Source: Halobacteriales archaeon QS_6_71_20
Lineage (GTDB): Archaea > Halobacteriota > Halobacteria > Halobacteriales > Haloferacaceae
Direction of reading: 5' to 3'
NCBI GenBank assembly: GCA_003020945.1
Contig: PXRU01000017.1
Span: 62,001 to 126,000, forward strand
DNA: 64,000 nt
The position numbers and the translations under genes are program-made. Below, one piece after another: positions 17,136-24,302 of this stretch; positions within the stretch are counted from its first letter, which is position 1, and the number at the start of each line of letters is the position of its first letter. The notes beneath the pieces are model-generated. The model was given only the letters and a program-made list of their open reading frames with translations. It searched no databases and was not told the DNA's origin.

Positions 17136-17591
17136 CTATCGCGCCAGCGCGTCGCGGGCCCGTCGCGCCCTCTCTCTCGCCTCTTCGTCGCCCTCGACGG
17201 CCGCGAGCGACTCCGTCGCCTCCAGCGTCCGCACCGCCGAATCGAGGAACGAGAGCACGTCGCCGGGGTAGGCGTACAGCATGTAGTCGTCGCCCATCAC
17301 GTCGACGATGGCGTCGGGACCGAGTCCCTGGGCGCGCAGCTCCAGCAGGTAGCGGACGAACTTCCGCTCGGGGTGGCCGCAGTACGGCGCGTCGTCACAG
17401 CCGCAGTCGAGGAAGTCCTCGGCGAACTCCAGCACCCGCTCCCGGGTGGTCTCGTCGAGGTCCGCGAGGCCGTCGCCGCTGAAGACCAGATCCAGCGTCG
17501 CGCCCTTGAACGCCCCCTTCGGAATGCTGGCGTCGAGCTGTGAGGCGATCTGCCGGTGGTTCTTCAGGTAGATCTTGTCCGTAATGGCCAC
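17136..17591 (-). CDS. Conserved haloarchaeal protein of unknown function with Cys cluster
   Basis: 151 residues from GTG 17591 (VAITDKIYLKNHRQIASQLD). Conserved-looking stretches are IPKGAFKGATLDLVFSGDG, FLDCGCDDAPYCGHPERKF and DVMGDDYMLYAYPGDVLSF. The C-C-C-H cluster could bind metal. The C-terminus is helical and charged (EEARERARRARDALAR). The open frame extends well past 17591 but without family-like sequence. No function is assigned. Confidence 0.75.
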   Translation of the reverse strand: MAITDKIYLKNHRQIASQLDASIPKGAFKGATLDLVFSGDGLADLDETTRERVLEFAEDFLDCGCDDAPYCGHPERKFVRYLLELRAQGLGPDAIVDVMGDDYMLYAYPGDVLSFLDSAVRTLEATESLAAVEGDEEARERARRARDALAR

Positions 17592-17973
17592 TGCTGGCGT
17601 CCGGTAGGCGATCGGGCGAGAAAAGCGCGACGGTCGGGGCGGCCCGCCCCCCGACGACCTTCGACTTGCGGACGGGGTGCTGACAGCCCGTGGCGAGCAG
17701 CAGCGCCGTCCCCGCGAAGACGACCCCCGAGGCGGCGTCGTCCCACCGATATCTGTCTCCCACCGACTGTTCCACACAGGACCGAGCAACGAACCGATCG
17801 GCGCCGGACCTCCCGGCCGCGTGTGGCTCCGCCGGTGCCCCCGGTCGTTCGAGCCGCGTGCCCACCCTCCTCATCCTGATCATTAGTCCCGCTTCCGTGC
17901 GTGGGTCTCGCACCCAGACGGACCGGCGGAGTCGTAACGTATTTGAGTCACACCGGATTACCTCCGGATGCGT
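17592..17973. other. Gene-free stretch before tRNA-His
   Basis: No supportable gene. One minus-strand frame contains a lone hydrophobic segment (AASGVVFAGTALLLATG, about 17690-17740) that could be debris of a small membrane protein, but it has no convincing start or conserved context. An A/T-rich AACGTATTTGAG at about 17937-17948, about 30 bases before the tRNA, is the likely tRNA promoter. Confidence 0.4.
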
Positions 17974-18047
17974 GTCCGGGTTGGGGTAGTGGACTATCCT
18001 TCAGCCTTGTGGAGGCTGAGACGCGGGTTCAATTCTCGCACCTGGAC
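17974..18047 (+). tRNA. tRNA-His (GTG)
   Basis: The acceptor stem pairs TCCGGGT (17975-17981) with ACCTGGA (18040-18046). The extra G at position -1 (17974) opposite the discriminator C (18047) is diagnostic for histidine. The anticodon stem is CAGCC/GGCTG around loop TTGTGGA, giving anticodon GTG. The T-arm GCGGG-TTCAATT-CTCGC is intact. CCA is not encoded (CTT follows). Confidence 0.95.
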
Positions 18048-18130
18048 CTTCCTGCCGTGACCGACCGTGGACGGCCGGCGGTCCGCCGATCGGCGCGTCC
18101 GACCGAGTGAAGCGAGCGGTCGGTCGCCGC

Positions 18131-19318
18131 TCAGACGCCCCGACCGCCGACGTCCGGGAGCCGGCCGGAGTCGCCGCCGAGCCCGAGCGACTCCCGGCCG
18201 CCGCGCTTGATGACGTCGAACGCGGTCATCAGGTCGGTCCGGGAGACGAGTCCGACGAGCTCGTCGTCGGCGTCGACGACGGCGAGCCGGCCGACGTCCC
18301 GCTTCTGCATCGTTTCCAGCGCAACGAGCGCGTCGTCGTCGGCTGCGACGCTGACGACGTCCGACGCCATCACGTCGGAGACGGTGTAGGCGTCCCGCTC
18401 CACGTCGGAGACGCCCTGCGCGTCCTCAAGCGTCACCATCCCGACGAGTCGCCCCCTGTTCATCACGGGGTAGCCCGTGTGGCGCTCGCGGAACATCCGC
18501 TCCATCAGCGTCGAGACGCTATCGCGCGGCGCGACGGTGTGGAGCCGCTCGCGGGGGGTCATGACGTCGGCGACGGTGACGTCCTGGAAGGCGGCCCGCA
18601 TCACGGTCTGCTGGGCCTCGCTGGAGGCGGCGATGTAGACGAAGAACGCCAGTCCGACGGTGAGCCAGTTGCCGCCGAACAGGCCGACCAGTCCCAGGAG
18701 GAACGCGAATACCTTCCCCACCTCGGCGGCGATCCGGGTCGCCCGCGCGTGCGGGCGCTTGCGGGCAAGCAGCGCGCGCAGCACCCGGCCGCCGTCCATC
18801 GGGAAGCCGGGGAGCATGTTGAACGCCGCAAGCACCAGGTTCATCAGCGCGAGGTAGCCGACGACGAACGCGACGGTGGCCGGGAGCCGGACGCCGACGA
18901 GGACGCCGTACGCGACGACGCCGAGCGCGACCGACACGACCGGTCCCATGACCGCGATGGCGAACTCCTGTCTCCAGTCCTCGGGCATCTCCTCGAACTG
19001 GGCGACGCCGCCGAACAGCCACAGCGTGATCGCCTCGATCCGGTGGCCGTAGCGCATCGCCGTCAGCGAGTGGCCGAACTCGTGGAACAGCACGGAGACG
19101 AACAGCCCGAGCGCGGCGGCGGTGCCGAGCACCCAGGGGAGCGTCCCGGCGGTGAGCGCGTCAGCCGGGATGGCGACGCCGAACACGTCGGCGACGACGC
19201 CGGAGAACTCCCCGACCTGGCTCCCGATCAGGTACGCGAACAGCGGCAGCACAAGGAGAAACGTCCAGTTCAACTGGACCGGGATGCCGGCGACCCGACC
19301 GATCCTGATTCCTCGCAT
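18131..19318 (-). CDS. Site-2-protease-type (M50) membrane metalloprotease with CBS domains
   Basis: 395-residue intramembrane zinc protease. Membrane helices occupy about residues 15-225. The zinc motif HEFGH is at residues 79-83, and the third ligand region NMLPGFPMDGGRVLR follows about 100 residues later. The C-terminal third holds two CBS domains (VADVMTPRERLHTVAPRDSV; VSDVMASDVVSVAADDDALV), which bind adenosyl ligands and may gate activity. Such S2P homologues cleave membrane-anchored regulators; no substrate is evident nearby. ATG 19318 begins MRGIRIGRVAGIPVQLNWTF, the family N-terminus. Confidence 0.93.
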   Translation of the reverse strand: MRGIRIGRVAGIPVQLNWTFLLVLPLFAYLIGSQVGEFSGVVADVFGVAIPADALTAGTLPWVLGTAAALGLFVSVLFHEFGHSLTAMRYGHRIEAITLWLFGGVAQFEEMPEDWRQEFAIAVMGPVVSVALGVVAYGVLVGVRLPATVAFVVGYLALMNLVLAAFNMLPGFPMDGGRVLRALLARKRPHARATRIAAEVGKVFAFLLGLVGLFGGNWLTVGLAFFVYIAASSEAQQTVMRAAFQDVTVADVMTPRERLHTVAPRDSVSTLMERMFRERHTGYPVMNRGRLVGMVTLEDAQGVSDVERDAYTVSDVMASDVVSVAADDDALVALETMQKRDVGRLAVVDADDELVGLVSRTDLMTAFDVIKRGGRESLGLGGDSGRLPDVGGRGV

Positions 19319-19391
19319 GGTCGGCGGTACTCGCCGCCGCTGTATAAACGGGCCGCCGGAAGTTATGTCGGACGGGCCCAATCCCCGGTGT

Positions 19392-19805
19392 ATGAGCGAC
19401 ACCGAGACGCCGGAGGCGCGGACGGACCCGTCGCCGGTCGTGAAGCACGCCGCAGCGGTCGAGAGCACGGCGGTCGACGCGGGCGAGGGGATGTCGAGGG
19501 CCGTCCTCCTCGACGACGCCGACGGCGCGCCGAACTTCGCGATGCGGCGGTTCACCCTCGCGCCCGGCGCGACTGTGCCGGGACACACCAACGAGGTCGA
19601 ACACGAGCAGTACGTGCTCTCGGGGGAGTATACCGTCACCTTCGGGCGCGAGGGCGACGCCGAGCGACACCGCGTCTCCGCCGGGTCGACGATGCTTATC
19701 CCCGCGGGCGTGGTCCACTCCTACCACAACGACGGCGACGAGGAGGCGGCGTTCATCTGTGTCGTCCCCCACGGCGACGACACGATCCGGGTCCTGGACG
19801 AGTAG
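19392..19805 (+). CDS. Single-domain cupin protein
   Basis: 137 residues with both cupin motifs: motif 1 PGHTNEVEHEQYVLSGEYTV (metal-ligand His and Glu) and motif 2 LIPAGVVHSYHNDGDEEAA (His ligand). It is probably a small metal-dependent enzyme or sugar/ligand-binding protein; the substrate cannot be told. Start ATG 19392 gives MSDTETPEARTD. Divergent from the site-2 protease with 73 bases between starts. Confidence 0.88.
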   Translation: MSDTETPEARTDPSPVVKHAAAVESTAVDAGEGMSRAVLLDDADGAPNFAMRRFTLAPGATVPGHTNEVEHEQYVLSGEYTVTFGREGDAERHRVSAGSTMLIPAGVVHSYHNDGDEEAAFICVVPHGDDTIRVLDE

Positions 19806-20295
19806 CCGGACAGCGACCGGCGGACGGACGACGGATGGGCGGATCCGACGGTGGCGCGTGCCGGCACGGCTCCGATCACGCGAGCGATACGAGGCCGAGC
19901 GCAGTAGGGTCTCGATGCGAACGGCGAGCGGGGCGCGGGCGACCGAAGGGAGACCGCGAGGTGAACGGGAAGCGTAGCGACCCGTGAACGTAGTGAGCCG
20001 TGAGCGCAGCGAGTGTGATCTCACGGGACCGGAGGTCTCGGGTAGTCCGCGCCGGACACGCGCGAGGGACGAACGACCGAGCGACGGCGAGGGAGCGAGT
20101 CGGCTGGGGAGGCTTACGCGGTCGTTCGCTCCTCCGTAGCCGTGATAACAGTATCAGCCACCAGCCCCACGACGACAGCACCAGCCACGACGACACCACC
20201 GGCGACAACTACATCGGAACCCACGACACCGACCCACACACGGAAGCCGAACCGCTGAAATACTGCATTCCCCTACCTCCCACAACCCGATCACC
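19806..20295. other. Gene-free stretch with short repeats before the helicase
   Basis: About 490 bases without a supportable gene. It is rich in short degenerate repeats of the type GTGAACG(T/G)AGTGAGC / GTGAGCGCAGCGAG (about 19960-20015) and a CACGGGACC...GGTCTCGGG pair (about 20022-20042), the kind of simple sequence common between haloarchaeal genes. No tRNA, IS end or promoter was clear, apart from an A/T-rich CTGAAATACTGC about 40 bases before the helicase GTG. Confidence 0.4.
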
Positions 20296-21351
20296 GTGTC
20301 CGAGCAACTCCCGCGGGTCGACACCCTGTTCCTCCACGAGCGCGACGACGACTTCACCGTCGTCGTGAAGGGCGGCGACGAGCCGCGCCAGCCCGACCAG
20401 TTCGTCGACCTGGCGCGCTCCGCCCGGCGCATCCGCATCTCCGAGCAGACGCACACCGGCGACCGCGACCGCCTGCAGGCGATGCTGTCGGCGTACCAGC
20501 TCGACGCCAAGCAGGTGCGCACCTGCCGCTACTGTGCCGACGCCGGGCGCTACTCCCCGGTCACCTCCGACACCGCGGTGAAAGCCGACCGCGACGACAT
20601 CTGCCCCGACTGCGCGAAACGGGAGCTGGAGCGGGAGCTCTCCTACAAGGGGCAGTTCACCGGCAGCGCCCGGGAGCGCCTGGAGGACCTGCTGTTCGAG
20701 GTGCAGGACCTGGAGCGGATCACGAACCTCCTGGAGGGGAACCTCGACCCCGATCTCACGAAGTTCGACACGATCTCCGCGACGACCGACGAGGTGGACC
20801 CCGTCCGGACGGACGAGCTGACCCTCCATCCCGCGCTCCAAGAGCGGGTCGAGGGGCGCTTCGACGAGCTGCTCCCGGTCCAGAGTCTCTCGGCGCGCAA
20901 CGGGCTGTTCGACGGCGACGACCAGCTCGTGGTGAGCGCGACGGCGACCGGCAAGACGCTGGTCGGCGAGCTGGCGGGCGTGAACCGCGCGCTCAACGGC
21001 GAGGGGAAGCTCCTGTTTCTCGTCCCGTTGGTGGCGCTTGCCAACCAGAAACACGAGGACTTCGAGGAGCGCTACGGCGACGTGCTCGACGTGACCATCC
21101 GCGTGGGCGCCTCCCGGATCAACGACGACGGCAACCGGTTCGACCCGGACGCCGACGTGATCGTCGGCACCTACGAGGGGATCGACCACGGGCTCCGCAC
21201 GGGCAAGGACATGGGCGAGATCGGCACGGTCGTTATCGACGAGATCCACACCCTGAAGGAGGAGGGGCGGGGCCACCGCCTCGACGGGACGATCTCCCGG
21301 CTGAAACACTACACCGAGGAGCGCGGCTCGCCCGCCCAGTGGGTGTACCTG

Positions 21352-21450
21352 TCGGCGACCGCCCGCCCCAGCGGCGTCGGCGACAGCCCGTCGATGAACT
21401 CCCACTCCAGCAGCTTCCCGACCGCGTGGGTGGTCGGCACCTCGCCGATC
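21352..21450 (+). repeat. 99-bp inverted repeat, left copy (foreign strand inside helicase gene)
   Basis: Bases 21352-21450 are the exact reverse complement of 21981-22079. The left copy is out of place: it encodes ARPSGVGDSPSMNSHSSSF, which has no helicase character, while its minus strand encodes IGEVPTTHAVGKLLEWEF, true helicase C-terminal sequence. 99 bp is 33 codons, so the frame is kept. Confidence 0.97.
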
Positions 21451-21980
21451 TTCGACTCGACGTCCTCGAAGGGGTATCGGGGCCAGACGATCGTCTTCAC
21501 CAACTCCCGCCGCCGGTGCCACGAGATCTCCCGGAAGCTGGAGTACGACTCCGCGCCGTACCACGCGGGCCTCGACTACCGCCAGCGCAAGCGCGTCGAG
21601 CGGGAGTTCGGCGACCAGGACCTGGCGGCGGTCGTCACCACCGCCGCGCTCGCGGCCGGCGTCGACTTCCCCGCCTCGCAGGTGATCTTCGACACGCTCG
21701 CGATGGGGATCGAGTGGCTCTCGGTCCAGGAGTTCGAGCAGATGCTCGGGCGCGCGGGCCGCCCCGACTACCACGACGAGGGGACGGTGTACGTCCTCGT
21801 CGAGCCGGACGCCAGCTACCACTCCTCGATGGAGGGGACCGAGGACGAGACGGCGTTCAGGCTCCTGAAAGGGGAAATGGAGGACGTGACGACGGTGTAC
21901 GACACCGCCTCGGCGGCCGAGGAGACGCTCGCGAACGTCGTCGTCGCCGGCAAAAGCGCGAAGGCGCTCAACGATCGCAT

Positions 21981-22079
21981 GATCGGCGAGGTGCCGACCA
22001 CCCACGCGGTCGGGAAGCTGCTGGAGTGGGAGTTCATCGACGGGCTGTCGCCGACGCCGCTGGGGCGGGCGGTCGCCGA
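21981..22079 (+). repeat. 99-bp inverted repeat, right copy (native helicase sequence)
   Basis: The native copy encodes IGEVPTTHAVGKLLEWEF and IDGLSPTPLGRAVA on the + strand. It ends at GGTCGCCGA (22071-22079), exactly where the gene's 3' sequence is lost and the frame changes. 530 bases separate the two copies. Confidence 0.97.
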
Positions 22080-22133
22080 ACGAGATCGTCGCGGACATGG
22101 AGATTGCGGACAACGAGGAGCTGTAGCGCGGCG

Positions 22134-22895
22134 CTATCGCGACGGGAGCGCGTCCGTCCCGAGCGCGTCGGCCGTCCCGGTCGCGGTCCCCTCTCCGGTT
22201 CCGACGCCCTCCACGACGGGAACGTCGGCGGACCACCGGCCGGACCCCCAGTCGAGTCCGACCGTCGCGGCCTCACCGTCGCCGACGTTCCGGACGTCGA
22301 CCTCGACGGTTGCGATCGCGGTCGCGCCGTCGGCGACCTCATCGGGCGAGACGGTCGGCTCGCCCACCTCGAACACCGGCGGCGCGTTCAGGCGGTCGAT
22401 CACATCGGCCGGAAGCGCTCCGAGCGTCTCGCCGTCAAACGACAGCCGGCTGCTGTCGTGCGTGGTGTCCTTCGACGCCGCGAACGCCACGTCGGTCGTC
22501 GACGCCTCCCACGGGACCGGCTGACGCGAGGCGAACGGGGCTTCCTCGCCGTTCAGTTCGAGTCCGAACCGATCCCTGGCTTCTCGGTCGGAACGCGACG
22601 TGGTCAGGCTGACGACGACGTACCGAATCCCCGGTCGCCGGTGAACGTGCGGGTGGACTCTCGCCAGCGGGTAGATCACGAAGTCGGCGACCGATACCGA
22701 CTCGACGGACACGGGGGCGTCGGCTCCGGACCCGGTCATCGTCGCGGTGGACGTGTCCGGGTCGCTCGTCGGCGACTCCGTTCGGTTCCCGGCCCCGGGA
22801 CCATCGTCGGCGACACAGCCTGCCGTCGATCCGAGAGCCGGCAGACTTCCCAGGGCAGCGATCTGCCGTCTTCGGGACGTGGAGGGCGATCTCAC
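22134..22895 (-). CDS. Probable lipoprotein of unknown function
   Basis: 253 residues. The N-terminus has an Arg-rich segment and lipobox-like end (SRRRQIAALGSLPALGSTAGC), consistent with a TAT-exported, lipid-anchored haloarchaeal protein, although the hydrophobic stretch is short. An acidic Ser/Thr linker (PTSDPDTSTATMTG) is followed by a beta-rich domain (FEVGEPTVSPDEVADGATAI, ATVEVDVRNVGDGEAATVGL) that resembles a CARDB/Ig-like fold. It is convergent with the helicase gene, whose shifted frame overlaps it antisense. No operon partners. Confidence 0.7.
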   Translation of the reverse strand: MRSPSTSRRRQIAALGSLPALGSTAGCVADDGPGAGNRTESPTSDPDTSTATMTGSGADAPVSVESVSVADFVIYPLARVHPHVHRRPGIRYVVVSLTTSRSDREARDRFGLELNGEEAPFASRQPVPWEASTTDVAFAASKDTTHDSSRLSFDGETLGALPADVIDRLNAPPVFEVGEPTVSPDEVADGATAIATVEVDVRNVGDGEAATVGLDWGSGRWSADVPVVEGVGTGEGTATGTADALGTDALPSR

Positions 22896-22903
22896 CGGAA
22901 CAG

Positions 22904-23197
22904 GTGTCGGCTCGTGGAGTATGTGCTTTGTGTCGACGCTGTCTCGATCTCCGTCCCACGCTCCCTTTCACGGCCTCCGGCGTCGCACTCGCCGTGCTCG
23001 CGCCCGAGGTGTTGTTCGTCGCCGCGTCGGTCCTCGCGGCACCCGTGAGGCCCGTCGACTGTCGGACGAACCTGTTCGTTTACGCTCCCGGCGGCTACCG
23101 CTTTACCGACTGCGTGCAAGTGGGCGCGCCGCTGCAGGCGACCTTCGCGGCCGTGACGACGCTCGGCATCCCCGTGGTCTTCGGCCTCGGGCTGTGA
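22904..23197 (+). CDS. Possible small membrane protein
   Basis: 97 residues from GTG 22904, weakly supported. Two hydrophobic segments (ASGVALAVLAPEVLFVAASV and LQATFAAVTTLGIPVVFGLG) flank a loop with two cysteines (VDCRTNLFVYAPGGYRFTDC). This is a plausible small membrane hairpin of the sort often seen in haloarchaea. The N-terminal 20 residues look non-coding, so the true start may lie within. It sits upstream of tRNA-Pro. Confidence 0.4.
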   Translation: MSARGVCALCRRCLDLRPTLPFTASGVALAVLAPEVLFVAASVLAAPVRPVDCRTNLFVYAPGGYRFTDCVQVGAPLQATFAAVTTLGIPVVFGLGL

Positions 23198-23288
23198 GAT
23201 AGGCGGGTCGGGGACGGTATTGATCGCGGTGGAAGGGGGTACGGACGAACGGAACGGTTTAGTCGATCGACGGGAGTGGTATCGACAC

Positions 23289-23361
23289 GGGACCGTGGGG
23301 TAGCTTGGTAACCTCTGAGCCTTGGGTGCTCAAGCCCCTAGTTCAAATCTGGGCGGTCCCA
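23289..23361 (+). tRNA. tRNA-Pro (TGG)
   Basis: The acceptor stem pairs GGGACCG (23289-23295) with CGGTCCC (23354-23360), discriminator A. The anticodon stem TGAGC/GCTCA surrounds loop CTTGGGT, anticodon TGG. The T-loop TTCAAAT is intact. CCA is not encoded (TTC follows). tRNA 3' ends are common integration sites, and the next gene is of lower G+C than its surroundings. Confidence 0.95.
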
Positions 23362-23412
23362 TTCGGTTCGGCCTCGCCTCGAACTCATATACGATAGCGA
23401 ACCAACCGGCGT

Positions 23413-24234
23413 ATGCGTTCGTTAGACGAGCTGCCGAGTCATCGAAAGAGAGATTACACCGAAGCCGTTGTCGTCGCGGAGTTGGCACGCCGTGAAATAC
23501 CGGTCCTCCGACCGGTGAACGACAACGAGCGGTACGACCTCGCGATCAGTTCGGGCGATCAGTGTTACTCGATTCAAGTGAAAACTGCCGCATACGAGGG
23601 AGACGGAGTTACGATACGTGGCGTCTCACAGCACACGAACGGAAGCGGAAACGTGTACAAGCGGTACGAGGATGACGTGGACTTCTTTATCGGATACTGT
23701 CACGAACTGGAGTCGATGTACCTACTACCCGAATCGGACATCGGGTCGAGAATATTCCTGCGAACCGAGGCCGCAGAGCAAAACGATCGGACCACGAACT
23801 GGGCCGAACAGTACGAGTTCGACAACAACTGGCCGCCCGAGACGATGTCGATCCCCCGGCAGGATGGCCGCCGAGTGATCAATACCCTCGAAGCCGCTGG
23901 GATCGGAATCCACGAACCAACCACAGATCGTCCGTACGACCTGCTTGCCGAATCACCGGACGGGGGACACTACCGAACCGTGATCACTCCCGGCTATCTG
24001 ATCGACGGACGGATCAGGTTCGATGGCAAGGGGAACGTCGTTCCGGGCCCTACTGAAACCGACCTCGTCCTCGTTCATTGTGACGAACTCGACACGCTCT
24101 ATCTCGTCCGACGCGACGAGTACGACGTGACGATCTCGTTTCGCGTCGATGAACCCGAAAAGCGAGACAGCCGGATCAATTGGGCCGAAGACTACGAGTT
24201 CGACGAGCGTTGGCCCGACGACGTCACGGAGTAG
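23413..24234 (+). CDS. PD-(D/E)XK-type endonuclease-like protein with duplicated domain
   Basis: 273 residues. The N-terminal half (about 1-150) fits the group I intron/holliday-junction-like PD-(D/E)XK fold: RDYTEAVVVAELARREIPV (helix with acidic residue), ERYDLAIS (catalytic Asp) and YSIQVKTAAYEG (QxK). The C-terminal half (about 155-273) repeats the layout (INTLEAAGIGIHEPTTDRPY, DLLAE, HYRTVITPGY) with the same ending (RINWAEDYEFDERWP versus TTNWAEQYEFDNNWP) but without the QxK lysine. So the protein is one active-looking and one degenerate copy. Its visibly lower G+C and position after tRNA-Pro suggest transfer. It could be a defence or mobile-element nuclease; the target is unknown. Confidence 0.75.
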   Translation: MRSLDELPSHRKRDYTEAVVVAELARREIPVLRPVNDNERYDLAISSGDQCYSIQVKTAAYEGDGVTIRGVSQHTNGSGNVYKRYEDDVDFFIGYCHELESMYLLPESDIGSRIFLRTEAAEQNDRTTNWAEQYEFDNNWPPETMSIPRQDGRRVINTLEAAGIGIHEPTTDRPYDLLAESPDGGHYRTVITPGYLIDGRIRFDGKGNVVPGPTETDLVLVHCDELDTLYLVRRDEYDVTISFRVDEPEKRDSRINWAEDYEFDERWPDDVTE

Positions 24235-24302
24235 CTTCCGCGGCGAACCACTTCCGCTCGGAGGCGACAGTTCTTACCTGATGAGGCGACTACCCACACC
24301 CA

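Larger units (their letters stand above)
20296..22126 (+). pseudogene. Superfamily-2 helicase (DUF5814 type), rearranged and frameshifted
   Basis: The N-terminal region has a zinc site (CRYCADAGRYSP ... CPDCAKR). The helicase core has Walker A SATATGKTLVGEL, DEIH box VVIDEIHTL, motif III YLSAT, KGYRGQTIVFTNSRRR and motif VI EQMLGRAGRPDYHDEG. Between YLSAT and KGYRGQ, about 33 residues are read from a 99-bp segment (21352-21450) that is the perfect reverse complement of 21981-22079. After 22079 the proper C-terminus NEIVADMEIADNEEL and its TAG (22124-22126) lie in another frame, with some 25-30 family residues missing. As written, the frame runs on to 22524, antisense to the next gene. Normally it would be a DNA or RNA helicase; here it is probably inactive, or the region is misassembled. 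Confidence 0.85.

Noticed and set aside
17395-17913. Gene upstream of the 17136-17591 protein on the minus strand
   Set aside because: Its frame overlaps the conserved Cys-cluster gene in another frame; only one hydrophobic stretch looks protein-like and no start or family supports it.
21352-22079. Programmed DNA inversion switch
   Set aside because: The inverted repeat could permit it, but there is no invertase nearby, the left copy replaces needed coding sequence, and the 3' deletion at the same boundary fits damage better. Kept only as a possibility to test.
20209-22236. Long minus-strand open frame antisense to the helicase
   Set aside because: Shadow frame; only the short section over 21352-21450 reads as real protein on the minus strand, and that is explained by the inverted repeat.
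22127-22524. C-terminal extension of the helicase frame past 22126
   Set aside because: The residues after GRAVAERD are not helicase-like and lie antisense to a lipoprotein gene; the true stop TAG at 22124-22126 is in the shifted frame.
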